Assembly: GCA_905215625.1 (NCBI GenBank) | Contig: CAJMQQ010000008.1 | Location: 1-64,000 of the forward strand | From: an uncultured bacterium | GTDB taxonomy: Bacteria; Bacillota; Clostridia; Lachnospirales; Lachnospiraceae | Direction of reading: 5' to 3' | Length of the DNA: 64,000 nt | Shown here: positions 9,842 to 18,502 of the stretch, piece after piece | Layout: each line of letters opens with the position of its first letter | Position numbering within the stretch: the first letter of the stretch is position 1 | The notes under the pieces: generated by a model | Told to the model about the DNA's origin: nothing | Database searches by the model: none | What the model saw: only the letters and a program-made list of their open reading frames with translations | Made by a program: the position numbers and the translations under genes

Positions 9842-9872
9842 ACAAAAAGAAGCCCTCTTTTCGAAGACTTCT
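9842..9872 (-). terminator. Terminator at the end of sugar cluster 1
   Basis: In the minus-strand transcript, AGAAGTCTTC (9872-9863) pairs with GAGGGCTTCT (9857-9848), ten pairs including two G-U, with a 5-base loop, followed by a run of T. It lies just past the HAD gene and should end the six-gene unit that begins at 17257. Confidence 0.78.
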
Positions 9873-9897
9873 CTTTCTATGTATTCCCTGTAGCGGT

Positions 9898-10722
9898 TCA
9901 ACAGCAACCATTTGTATCTCCCAAGTTTTTCTTCATTTTGTTGGTTAAAGTATTCTGAATCTCTTCTGAAAATTGTCCTCGTACAAATAATTCAAAAAAA
10001 GGCTCTAAACTTCTCCATGAATCCTGTTCTTTTCCAACCAAAATCGGATAGTACCAGGCATCATTCAATGCAGCTGCCTCGTAATCACCAGGTGCATCTC
10101 CAACCATTAAAATATGCTTGTTTTTATATCCGCACTCTGCCATTTTACGGATACACTCTGCCTTACTTCCATCGCTTTGGGAAAACATATAGTCCACATA
10201 TTCTAATAGTCCGCCAGCCCTCCACTCTTCTGTAATTGCCTCTTGATTTGCCGAAGAAACAACAGAAATATCGGCCTTCTTATGAATTTGCTCCACACAA
10301 CTTTTTACTGGTACAAACGGTAACGAAATTGGAAGTTTTTCAATTTTTTCATTTACAATAAGAGACCATTTCATTGCTTTCCAAAAAACAGGATTTTTTT
10401 CTGTTTTACAGACCTTTTCCAGTGCTCCATTAGACAATTCTGCTGCATATTCTGTCCACCTCGTAAAGCCATCTATTGCTTCCTCACCCTCCAGATGAAA
10501 CTCTTTTAATATCATTGCCAGACCCTTGAAGCGATTAATCCCTCTGGTCATACTGTATAGATTAATCTCATTCCATTTTTTTTGAATCTCCTGCTCTTTG
10601 CCTCCTAGATCCCATACCTGTGCCAAAGCCGGTCCAAAACATTCTGTATGTTTAATTTTCATGGAATCAATAGCACACCCGTCAGAATCTATGCATACTA
10701 AGTATTCTTTTTTTTCTTTCAC
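9898..10722 (-). CDS. HAD-superfamily hydrolase
   Basis: A 274-residue haloacid-dehalogenase-fold protein, probably a sugar-phosphate phosphatase or phosphonatase-like enzyme. Motif I is VCIDSDGCAIDSM (nucleophile Asp about residue 12), motif II is the Ser in ISVVSSANQEA, and motif IV is MVGDAPGDYEAA. A helical cap lies between motifs I and II. As the last gene of sugar cluster 1, 25 bases after the lactonase-fold gene, it may dephosphorylate an intermediate. The C-terminal tail KMKKNLGDTNGCC is unusual in ending with two cysteines. Confidence 0.8.
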   Translation of the reverse strand: MKEKKEYLVCIDSDGCAIDSMKIKHTECFGPALAQVWDLGGKEQEIQKKWNEINLYSMTRGINRFKGLAMILKEFHLEGEEAIDGFTRWTEYAAELSNGALEKVCKTEKNPVFWKAMKWSLIVNEKIEKLPISLPFVPVKSCVEQIHKKADISVVSSANQEAITEEWRAGGLLEYVDYMFSQSDGSKAECIRKMAECGYKNKHILMVGDAPGDYEAAALNDAWYYPILVGKEQDSWRSLEPFFELFVRGQFSEEIQNTLTNKMKKNLGDTNGCC

Positions 10723-10747
10723 GATTTGCTCCCCTGACTTTATTTCT

Positions 10748-11950
10748 CTAGTCCTCTAAATATAAGAAACGTAATGCAGTCGGCGTTGGCAATTCCAGAT
10801 CCGATACCAGAGTCAGATGACCATCGTTCTGATCAATGCTAAATACATAGGATTTCTCACTCATTACTCCGGTAACAATTAAATATTTTCCCTCTTTATC
10901 AATCTGCATACCTCTGGTCATCCCATCAACATCCAGATGATACTGGAACTTTAACGTTAATTGACCATTTTCGTCAATCCAAAACGTATTAATTGAAATT
11001 TGTGTATTATTGGTAAAAACAAATTTTCCATTTGGATGAACCTGTACGTCGATTCCCCATGGATGCTTTTTACCTAATAAAGTATGTTCTTTAACTGCTA
11101 AATCTGTAATTATTGTATCCAATCGAGAAATGCGCTTTAATATCCCCTTTTCTCGATCCAGTTCATAACTGTTAATATGCCCATCATATTCATTTTGAAT
11201 CAACACATATGGTGTTCCTTTTACGAATGCTGCATGACGCGGAGACGAACCAAATTCTGATTGAAAAATAGATAAAATATCAATTTTTTCTGTTTCTCTG
11301 TTAAACTTCCCAACATAAATGTTGTCTCCACCTTTATTCGGGATGACAATAAAATCATCATCATCTACAAGTATTGAATGCGGATGTGCACTTGCATGTT
11401 CAATAGGGTCAATTCCTTTTCCACTTAGCACAATTCTGTCCGTCAGGCTCCCAATCCCACCGTCTTCCCTAATACGAAAAACGCAAACACAGCCTTCATC
11501 CCTTACACATATCGGCTTCGGAATCCCATCTTCCCACACCACTTGGGTCACGTAAAACTTTGAACCTCCATTTGCCACAAAAAGATACTTACCTTTTTTG
11601 TCAAGGCTGACATAACAGGCGCTTCCCCCAAGAGAAAACGTCTCATTTATTTTCCTTACTTCTTTTTTTTCTTTATCAAATGAAAATGCAGTAATTCCGC
11701 CACCTAGTCCTGGCTCTTTAAAATCATGACCCTCATTGGTCACATAAATATACTTCTGATCCGGAGATACAACCAACGTACTTGGACTATCAATCCCATG
11801 ATTCTGTGAAATCAAGTTAAGTTTTCCGCTTTCCATATCTAGTTCGCAAATACTAAGTCCATCACAGTTCCCTTGAAAATCCGGTTTTCCCAATCTTGTC
11901 CAATATTGATCAGAAAATCCTCCAAAACAAGCATATACTTTTTTCCCCAT
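10748..11950 (-). CDS. Lactonase family beta-propeller protein
   Basis: A 400-residue protein of the seven-bladed propeller lactonase family (Pfam Lactonase; relative of 6-phosphogluconolactonase Pgl/YbhE). Repeated blade motifs with YIYVTNEGH, KYLFVANGG and ASAHPHSILVDDDDFIVIPNKGGDNIYV run along the protein. It has no signal peptide and is probably cytoplasmic. In the cluster it lies between a GH3 hexosaminidase and a HAD phosphatase, so it may open a sugar lactone formed from the imported glycan; no dehydrogenase that would make such a lactone is encoded in this unit. The substrate is not predicted. Confidence 0.82.
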   Translation of the reverse strand: MGKKVYACFGGFSDQYWTRLGKPDFQGNCDGLSICELDMESGKLNLISQNHGIDSPSTLVVSPDQKYIYVTNEGHDFKEPGLGGGITAFSFDKEKKEVRKINETFSLGGSACYVSLDKKGKYLFVANGGSKFYVTQVVWEDGIPKPICVRDEGCVCVFRIREDGGIGSLTDRIVLSGKGIDPIEHASAHPHSILVDDDDFIVIPNKGGDNIYVGKFNRETEKIDILSIFQSEFGSSPRHAAFVKGTPYVLIQNEYDGHINSYELDREKGILKRISRLDTIITDLAVKEHTLLGKKHPWGIDVQVHPNGKFVFTNNTQISINTFWIDENGQLTLKFQYHLDVDGMTRGMQIDKEGKYLIVTGVMSEKSYVFSIDQNDGHLTLVSDLELPTPTALRFLYLED

Positions 11951-11968
11951 ATTTTTTACCTCTACTCA

Positions 11969-13702
11969 CTATAAATGCGTATCCAAAAAGCCGCAATAAA
12001 CATCTACTGGACTTTTTCCCATAAATTCTGTTCTCCCTGTCAACTTATCTACAAGTGCTGCAAGCGTACTCGGTTGGGCATCATAACAATTTATCATCGT
12101 TTTTACCTCTGGTACATCTGCCAGATGAAATGGACTGTTAAAAGAGATGAAAATAACTGGCACTTCATAAACATACCAAGGAATCTCAAAACCGCCTTTC
12201 GGCGTATCCCAATTCAAACGTTGTGTTACTCCAAAAGAACCGCAATTAGCTATCGTAAGTACTAGGTCATATGTGTTTTTAAACTTTTCAATGCTTTCCT
12301 TGTAATCGTAAGCGCTTCTGCCATTCGCTTTTTTTAAAGGAGATTCAAAAATGGTTACCTCAAAACCTCTTTGTTCCAATTTTTCCTTCAAATCATCTGC
12401 CAACTGCTCTGTTCCTCCCAAAGCTCCTACAAGTTTTGCAAATTCTGGAGTATTTGTGTTAACAGGCATAATCATAATTCTTCGGTATTTTTCCGGTGTA
12501 ATTGGAAGTAAACTTTTTCCCACTTGCTTTGCCAATGTAATTGCTTTGCTGCTGACTTCCTCCGCAATCTGTTTATGTTCTTTACATCCAATAACAGAAC
12601 TGTCTCCCGCTTCTTTTGTAAAATCAAAGTTCTTATGAAGTCCCACAGAGGCCTTTAATGCCAAAATTCTAGTCAAAGCCTCGTCTATTCGCTCTATAGA
12701 GAGTGTTCCCTCTGCCACAGCTTCTTTCATATAGGCCAAATCTTCTTCAGGATCATTATAGAACAAAATCATATCACAACCGGCATTAATAGCGGTAACC
12801 AACCCGTTTTTTCTGGACATTCTGCTTGAAAAACCTACCATATGAGAAGCATCTGTTACAATCAGACCGTTAAACTGCAATTTTTTCCGCAGTAAACCTG
12901 TTAATAGTTCTTCACACATCGATGCAGGCATATACTCATTCTCTTTTGTTTCTGGATTCAAGGCTTTTTGATATGCTGGAAGCATAATATGACCTGCCAT
13001 AATAGCCTCTGTTCCATCTTCTATCATAGCTTTATAAATTTTTCCATAAGAGGCATCCCACTCTTTCACAGAAAGAGTATTAACCGTACTGCTATAATGA
13101 TGATCTCTTTCATCTACTCCATCACCTGGAAAATGCTTTGCTGTTGCAGCAACACCACCTTCATGTAATCCTTTCAGGCAAGCTCTGCTAAGCTTTATTA
13201 CCAAATCCGTCTGATCTCCCCATGTTCTCGTAGAAATAATCGGATTTCTCCAATTCAAACTTAGATCCACAATGGGCATAAATGCCCAGTTGCATCCAAC
13301 TGCCTTTGCTTCTCTTGCTCCAATCAATCCCAACTGGTACGCATAATATTCTTCCCCAGTTGCTGCTATTTTCGCTTCACACCCTACCTGTGTTCCCCCT
13401 TTTAATGCTCCATTTCCCCCAGCCTCTGTGTTTGACGCTATCAAAAGTGGGATTTTTGTATACTTTTGATAGCACAAATTATGCTCTTTCATTTCCTCTG
13501 CAGGAAGGTTTACATATCTCAATCCTCCTGCCATAGTTTTTTTCAACCGTTTTTTTACATACTCATCTTCATAATCTCCTTCGCTGTGATCAATAAATAA
13601 TTGTCCCAGCTTTTCATCCAGACTCATCTGGTCAATTGTCTGATACACCCATTCCTCATCTGTCGGTTTTAAGTAAAATGGCTTTGCTGATAAATCTATC
13701 AC
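11969..13702 (-). CDS. GH3 beta-N-acetylhexosaminidase, NagZ-like
   Basis: A 577-residue glycoside hydrolase of family 3. KHFPGDGVDERDHHYS (about 190-205) matches the NagZ loop with its Asp-x-His catalytic dyad, which separates N-acetylglucosaminidases from GH3 glucosidases. The nucleophile Asp is in LIVTDASHMVGF (about 281). A second alpha/beta domain occupies the C-terminal third (from about 395), making it longer than minimal NagZ proteins of about 340 residues. No signal peptide, so it acts in the cytoplasm on imported sugar. It stands between the transporter permease and the lactonase-fold gene. Phosphorolysis instead of hydrolysis is possible for this subfamily. Confidence 0.88.
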   Translation of the reverse strand: MIDLSAKPFYLKPTDEEWVYQTIDQMSLDEKLGQLFIDHSEGDYEDEYVKKRLKKTMAGGLRYVNLPAEEMKEHNLCYQKYTKIPLLIASNTEAGGNGALKGGTQVGCEAKIAATGEEYYAYQLGLIGAREAKAVGCNWAFMPIVDLSLNWRNPIISTRTWGDQTDLVIKLSRACLKGLHEGGVAATAKHFPGDGVDERDHHYSSTVNTLSVKEWDASYGKIYKAMIEDGTEAIMAGHIMLPAYQKALNPETKENEYMPASMCEELLTGLLRKKLQFNGLIVTDASHMVGFSSRMSRKNGLVTAINAGCDMILFYNDPEEDLAYMKEAVAEGTLSIERIDEALTRILALKASVGLHKNFDFTKEAGDSSVIGCKEHKQIAEEVSSKAITLAKQVGKSLLPITPEKYRRIMIMPVNTNTPEFAKLVGALGGTEQLADDLKEKLEQRGFEVTIFESPLKKANGRSAYDYKESIEKFKNTYDLVLTIANCGSFGVTQRLNWDTPKGGFEIPWYVYEVPVIFISFNSPFHLADVPEVKTMINCYDAQPSTLAALVDKLTGRTEFMGKSPVDVYCGFLDTHL

Positions 13703-13723
13703 GTTTAACCTTCTTTCTTTATA

Positions 13724-14683
13724 TCATGCCTTTTTTCTCTTTTTACTAAGCGCATCCAATACAACGGCAATCAAAAGCATGGAACCTTTAAATATATCCT
13801 GTGAGTTTGTATTTAATCCCATCATATTCAATCCCACACTTAATGTACCGATAATGATAACACCAGTTACAATTCCAGATGTCTTTCCTGTTCCTCCAGA
13901 AACTGAAACACCACCCAGTACAGCCGCCGAAATTACATCCTGGGACAAAGAACCACCTGAAAATGGACTTCCCGAAAACGTTCTAGACATAGCAACTAAA
14001 CCTGCCAGACCTACCAAAAGTCCACCTATTGTGCTTGCAATATATTTGATTTTATTAACAGGAATTCCCGATAGTCTTGCAACATCATCACTACCTCCTA
14101 CCGCAAATAAATATCTGCCAAGATACGTCTTTCTAAAAACAAATGACACAATTAATGCTAATCCCAGAAAAATAACCGTTGAGATCGGAATAGTATTAAA
14201 AATATATCCTTGTCCCAGCCATTTAATACTATCAGGAAGTCCATAAATTGTTTTATTATTAGCAATAATACAACTCAGGCCACTGACTGCCGTTCCAACT
14301 GCCATAGAAACTACTAAACGGCTGATTTTAAAGTTAATAGAAATCCAACCCGTCAGGCAAAAAATAGCAACACCGCCAAGCAATGCAATTATCATAGCAA
14401 GGACAATATTCATTCCAGCAGCATGAAGAAAGGCAGTCAATGTTCCCACAAACGCATAAACTTGTCCTGTTGAAAAATCCAAATTTCCTGTAATCATCAA
14501 AAATGATATTCCCAGAGCTGCGATTCCCATAGTAGATACCTGTCTAACGATAGAAATCAGATTATTAGCAGAAAAAAACATTTCCCCACAAGTAATAGCA
14601 AAAAAGATAATTAAAACGATTAAGATAATCTGCGCTGTAAATTTCTTTGCCGCAGTCCCCAGATTGGATAAATTCGATTTCAT
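13724..14683 (-). CDS. Sugar ABC transporter permease, RbsC type
   Basis: A 319-residue integral membrane protein of the BPD_transp_2 family, with about 8-10 hydrophobic segments. Typical ribose/xylose/galactose permease motifs are present: NLDFSTGQVYAFVG (usually LSVG), LPDSIKWLGQG, FAVGGSDDVARLSGIPVNKIK, and SAAVLGGVSVSGGTGKTSG near the C-terminus, which couples to the ATPase. Together with the ATPase and binding protein it forms a complete importer for a mono- or disaccharide. Confidence 0.93.
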   Translation of the reverse strand: MKSNLSNLGTAAKKFTAQIILIVLIIFFAITCGEMFFSANNLISIVRQVSTMGIAALGISFLMITGNLDFSTGQVYAFVGTLTAFLHAAGMNIVLAMIIALLGGVAIFCLTGWISINFKISRLVVSMAVGTAVSGLSCIIANNKTIYGLPDSIKWLGQGYIFNTIPISTVIFLGLALIVSFVFRKTYLGRYLFAVGGSDDVARLSGIPVNKIKYIASTIGGLLVGLAGLVAMSRTFSGSPFSGGSLSQDVISAAVLGGVSVSGGTGKTSGIVTGVIIIGTLSVGLNMMGLNTNSQDIFKGSMLLIAVVLDALSKKRKKA

Positions 14684-14698
14684 AACATTTCCCTCTCT

Positions 14699-16189
14699 TT
14701 AGTTTTGTCCTGATGCCATATCTAAAAGTAATTCTTTGTCAAAATCCTTTTTCTCCACTTCTCCCACAAGATGGCCTTCTGACATCACAACAATTCTATC
14801 AGCAATTCCAATTAATTCTTCAAATTCTGATGACACCACAATAATGCTCTTTCCTTCATCTGCCAATTGAAAAATAATCTCATAAATCTCATATTTTGCA
14901 CCCACATCAATTCCTCTAGTTGGTTCATCAAAAATCACTATATCGCTATCCGTAGCTAGCCATTTTCCTACGATAACTTTCTGTTGATTTCCACCGCTTA
15001 AATACTGCGTTTCATTTTCATAATCAGGCGTTTTAACTCGAAATTTTTTACAATAATAATCCACACATTCATACTCTTTTTGTTTATTAATGATTCCATG
15101 CTTACAGTATTTTTTGATGCTGGCCAATGATAGATTTGCCGATATACTCTTATCTAACAACAATCCATGACGTTTTCTGTCTTCTGGAAGGTAAGAAATA
15201 CCTGCCGTGATTGCATGCCAGGGTGACGTTCCCTTTAGCTCTTTCCCATTTACAATTATTGTTCCTTTTTCTTTTGGGGCATCGCAAAAAATAACTCCCA
15301 TTAACTCTGTTCTCCCTGCGCCTACTAAGCCTGCAACTCCCAGGATTTCTCCTTTATGGACATCAAAAGATATATCCTTGTCTCCATTTCCAGATACCTC
15401 TTTTAAACTTAAACTTACCTCTTTTCCAATATTCGCTTTCCTCAACGGGAAAAGTCTTGTCAATTCCCTGCCGATCATTATCTTAATCAACTCTGCTCTA
15501 TTTGTATCTTGGATCTGCGTTTCTCCTACTTTTTCCCCATCTCGAATAATCACTGCCCGATCGCATATTTCGAAAATTTCTTCTAATCTATGAGAAATAT
15601 AAACTATAGAACCACCATGTTCCTTTAAATCTCTTATGATTCGAAACAAAATTCCAATTTCTTTCGCCGTAAGCGGGGCCGTTGGTTCATCCAATATTAA
15701 AATTTTTGCATTTAGCATAGTAGCTTTTGCAATTTCTACAATTTGCATCATTGCAGGAGAAAGGCTACTGACATCATCCTCTGGATCAATATCAATTCCA
15801 AATTTTTCAAAAACCTCTTTGCATTGCTTTAGCATCTGCTTGTAATCTACAATGATTCCATTTCCTGGATTGTTCCCCATAAACACATTCTCTACTATAG
15901 GAAGATCTGGTACCAAATTAAATTCCTGATAAACTGCACTGATTCCGTTTTCTCTCGCAATAGCTGGTGTCAGTCCGCCATACTTCTTTCCAAATAATTC
16001 AATTGAACCTTCTGTTGGTTCATGCGCTCCTGTTAAGCACTTAATCAGTGTAGACTTTCCGGCTCCGTTTTCACCAAGAAGGGCAAGAACCTCGCCCTCC
16101 TTAATATCAAAGCTAATATCATGTAACGCCCTTACGCCTGGAAATGTCTTGCTAATATGTTTTAATGACATTACAATATTTTCGCCCAT
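14699..16189 (-). CDS. Sugar ABC transporter ATP-binding protein, RbsA/MglA type
   Basis: A double ATPase of about 496 residues that energises the Rbs-type importer. Domain 1 has Walker [14 protein letters not shown] and LDEPTAPLTAKEI; domain 2 lacks the canonical Lys (GLVGAGRTE), as is usual in RbsA/MglA, and has LSGGNQQKVIVGKWL and DEPTRGIDVGAKYEIY. The start is placed at MGENIVMSLKHISKTF (16189), where GAGG lies six bases upstream; a GTG four codons further upstream (16201) lacks a ribosome site. Confidence 0.93.
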   Translation of the reverse strand: MGENIVMSLKHISKTFPGVRALHDISFDIKEGEVLALLGENGAGKSTLIKCLTGAHEPTEGSIELFGKKYGGLTPAIARENGISAVYQEFNLVPDLPIVENVFMGNNPGNGIIVDYKQMLKQCKEVFEKFGIDIDPEDDVSSLSPAMMQIVEIAKATMLNAKILILDEPTAPLTAKEIGILFRIIRDLKEHGGSIVYISHRLEEIFEICDRAVIIRDGEKVGETQIQDTNRAELIKIMIGRELTRLFPLRKANIGKEVSLSLKEVSGNGDKDISFDVHKGEILGVAGLVGAGRTELMGVIFCDAPKEKGTIIVNGKELKGTSPWHAITAGISYLPEDRKRHGLLLDKSISANLSLASIKKYCKHGIINKQKEYECVDYYCKKFRVKTPDYENETQYLSGGNQQKVIVGKWLATDSDIVIFDEPTRGIDVGAKYEIYEIIFQLADEGKSIIVVSSEFEELIGIADRIVVMSEGHLVGEVEKKDFDKELLLDMASGQN

Positions 16190-16216
16190 TACAATCCTCA
16201 CTTTTTATATAACCTT

Positions 16217-17257
16217 TTACTTCATATAGTCAGACACATTTTCTGCAGTTATCAATACTTTTTCATTTACCACATCTTCCATTGTTCCATTTTCAATCCA
16301 ATTAATAAGCTGTAATCCTACCTTATAACCAGATTCTTCAATATCCATATAGGCACATGCTCTCAATGGACTCTCCCCTCCTGAAATCAAACGAAAAGTC
16401 TCTTCATCTCCTTCACTAGAAAAAACAAAATATTCTGAGACATCCGATTTCGCTGCTGCAATTTCATTTGCCGCTGCAATTGCAAAGCCATTGTTAAAAG
16501 CAAAAATAACATTTACATTAGGCTGTCCATTTAAGAGCTGAGCCATATAATTTGCTGCTTCCTCATCATCTACCGGGAAAAATTCGGTTGTAAATGCAAA
16601 TCCATTTTTATCTCCCCAGTCTTTAATAATCTGTTTCATTTCTTCTTTTGCTGCAAAATATTCACTATCCTCATTTTCGCAAGCGTTTATCCACAAAGCT
16701 GCAATTTCGCCCTCTGTAATATTATGTTCTTTTACATAGGCATCTAAAGATTCAATGAACTGATTCGCCAATGCTGTATAATCATTCTTTGTCTGTGCCT
16801 TTGCCCCCGGAACCAGCTCTCCTTGTGTTAATACGCCAATATCGCTATGCTCATTCATAAAGGATGTTGCCGCATCCGGAGACATATATAGACTGTAATA
16901 TGCTTTAACACCAGAAGAAGCCAGTACATCCATTCCTGCCATCATATTTTCTACGTCATTATTATAATCATACGCCATATATTCATAACCCTTTTCATCT
17001 GCCGCTCTCTGGATTCCATTATTCATCTGTACCTGAAAATCATACCCCAAGCTCATAGCCAGCATTCCTAACTTTCCTTTTTCCCCTGAACCATTTTCTT
17101 CGCTCTTTGTTTCTTTCTCATCCACACCCTTTTTCGTTTCTGCTGCAGTTTTTTCTACAGTATTAGAACTTGTTAGTGCTTTGTCAGATGTTCCACACGC
17201 AGCCAGCACTGCCATAGCCATCCCCGTAATTAAAAGTGTTGCCAATTTTCTTTTCAT
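16217..17257 (-). CDS. Sugar-binding lipoprotein, RbsB type
   Basis: The substrate-binding subunit of the importer, about 346 residues. The start is MKRKLATLLITGMAMAVLAACG (17257), preceded by a perfect AAGGAGG six bases upstream; the frame is open 23 codons further but that part would sit on the promoter. LAAC is the lipobox, so the mature protein is lipid-anchored. A charged Thr/Glu/Lys linker precedes the periplasmic-binding-protein fold. It is the first gene of the unit and probably the most expressed. It belongs to the family that binds galactose, ribose or similar sugars; the specificity is unknown. Confidence 0.92.
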   Translation of the reverse strand: MKRKLATLLITGMAMAVLAACGTSDKALTSSNTVEKTAAETKKGVDEKETKSEENGSGEKGKLGMLAMSLGYDFQVQMNNGIQRAADEKGYEYMAYDYNNDVENMMAGMDVLASSGVKAYYSLYMSPDAATSFMNEHSDIGVLTQGELVPGAKAQTKNDYTALANQFIESLDAYVKEHNITEGEIAALWINACENEDSEYFAAKEEMKQIIKDWGDKNGFAFTTEFFPVDDEEAANYMAQLLNGQPNVNVIFAFNNGFAIAAANEIAAAKSDVSEYFVFSSEGDEETFRLISGGESPLRACAYMDIEESGYKVGLQLINWIENGTMEDVVNEKVLITAENVSDYMK

Positions 17258-17291
17258 ATGAATCCTCCTTATGAATACCTTTTCTTTTTTT

Positions 17292-17320
17292 ATCATAGCA
17301 TGAGCAGCATAATAATGAAA
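17292..17320 (-). promoter_or_regulatory. Probable promoter of sugar cluster 1
   Basis: Minus strand: -35 TTTCAT (17320-17315), 17-base spacer, -10 TATGAT (17297-17292) extended by TGC. The weak -35 suits an activator-dependent promoter, in keeping with the divergent AraC-type gene. Confidence 0.5.
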
Positions 17321-17342
17321 TTGCAATTCATATAATAATTAT

Positions 17343-17371
17343 TTGCATTTCAGATATTTTTGTTCTATAAT
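17343..17371 (+). promoter_or_regulatory. Promoter of the AraC-type regulator gene
   Basis: -35 TTGCAT (17343-17348), 17-base spacer, -10 TATAAT (17366-17371), 35 bases before the ATG at 17407. It is back-to-back with the cluster 1 promoter, so one regulator site could serve both. Confidence 0.65.
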
Positions 17372-17406
17372 ATAAATATATTTATTGAAAAATAGAGGTT
17401 ATTTTT

Positions 17407-18207
17407 ATGATATTTGACATACGAAATGAGCGTTATACATTTAAACACGCAATTGATTTATATCCTAAAGTAAATTCCGACCACGAGTTAGAACACTTTC
17501 ACACTTCTTATGAATTCCTATATTTTATTCATGGTTCTGCCAAGCTAGCCATCCAACATCATACCTTCAAAGTAAAACCAACAAATTTACTTATCATTAA
17601 ACCTGGCGAATTTCATTACATGGTAGTAAATCCAGATGTAACTTATGAGCGCATTGTTATTCGCTTTTATGATACAGAACTTCCGGATTACTATAAATCT
17701 GCCCTAAAAAATTTGGGGACAGTATATGATTTACAAAACTCTTTGCTTTTATCTACTTTTTCTCAGTTCGACCGCTTGTATGACCCCTCTTCTTCTGAGA
17801 ACAGTATGTTTATCCTAAAAAATTTATTAAATATTATTATCGCCCTTATCTGCAATAGAAGTTTACAAATGATTACAGCGACACAAATGGATGAAGATGT
17901 TCGCTCCATTGTATCTTTTATCGATGAGCATCTTACTTCTATCAATTGTATTGAAGATATCAGCAAGGAACTTCATATGTCCAGTGCTTCCATACAACAA
18001 AAAATCCGCTGTCAGCTTCACACCTCTGCCATGGCCTATGTACGAACTCAAAAGTGTATGCTGGCTCAGAGTCTAATGCAGCAGGGAGTTTCCCCAACTT
18101 CCGTATATTTACGATGCGGCTTTTCTGATTATTCTACGTTTTACCGTACCTATAGAAAAATTTTCAAGCTCTCACCTTCCGAATATATGAATCAGAAAAA
18201 ATTATAA
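17407..18207 (+). CDS. AraC family transcriptional regulator (cupin sensor)
   Basis: A 266-residue regulator. The N-terminal half is a cupin-type AraC binding domain (HFHTSYEFLYFIHGSAKLAIQ, then IIKPGEFHYMV), expected to bind a sugar in the cytoplasm. The C-terminal 100 residues hold two helix-turn-helix motifs (IEDISKELHMSSASIQQKIR, then VYLRCGFSDYSTFYRTYRKIFKLSPSEY). Divergent placement next to the Rbs-type transporter genes makes it the likely activator of cluster 1. GAGG precedes the ATG by about 8 bases. Confidence 0.9.
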   Translation: MIFDIRNERYTFKHAIDLYPKVNSDHELEHFHTSYEFLYFIHGSAKLAIQHHTFKVKPTNLLIIKPGEFHYMVVNPDVTYERIVIRFYDTELPDYYKSALKNLGTVYDLQNSLLLSTFSQFDRLYDPSSSENSMFILKNLLNIIIALICNRSLQMITATQMDEDVRSIVSFIDEHLTSINCIEDISKELHMSSASIQQKIRCQLHTSAMAYVRTQKCMLAQSLMQQGVSPTSVYLRCGFSDYSTFYRTYRKIFKLSPSEYMNQKKL

Positions 18208-18376
18208 CTTCTAAAAACCGCTTTATATACTCCTTTTTAAAATTGTTATATTTTTAACGTTTATCCCCTTCTATTGTACTGCATTTTATCCAATCTCTTT
18301 TTTCTTCTTGTGTATTTTTCAATCTTTCCTATGTTCTTCTTGTATTTTTTTAGTAAAAACATAGAAACCCATTACT

Positions 18377-18394
18377 TTGTTAAAAAATTATCGT
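18377..18394 (+). promoter_or_regulatory. Possible Rex box upstream of adhE
   Basis: TTGTTAA-AAAA-TTATCGT resembles the Rex operator TTGTTAA-N4-TTAACAA: the left half is perfect, the right half keeps only TTA. It ends seven bases before the -35 of the adhE promoter. adhE is a classic target of the NADH-sensing repressor Rex in Firmicutes. No rex gene is in the window. Confidence 0.4.
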
Positions 18395-18401
18395 TAATTC
18401 A

Positions 18402-18430
18402 TTGACAATCAGTTTTTTCAGCAGTATAAT
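18402..18430 (+). promoter_or_regulatory. Strong sigma-A promoter of adhE
   Basis: -35 TTGACA (18402-18407) and -10 TATAAT (18425-18430) both match consensus with a 17-base spacer. The leader of about 65 bases ends in AGGAGG before the ATG. Such a promoter fits the high expression of adhE. The rest of the gap from 18208 to 18377 is AT-rich with no feature recognised. Confidence 0.85.
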
Positions 18431-18502
18431 GACGCCAGAAAGACAAAAACAGCTATGTAACCAATCATCAATTTATGATAAAATAATCAGGAGGATTCAA
18501 AG

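Noticed and set aside
15207..15593. Plus-strand open frame of 128 codons opposite the RbsA-type gene
   Set aside because: It is antisense to a well-conserved ATPase, has no ribosome site and no recognisable domain.
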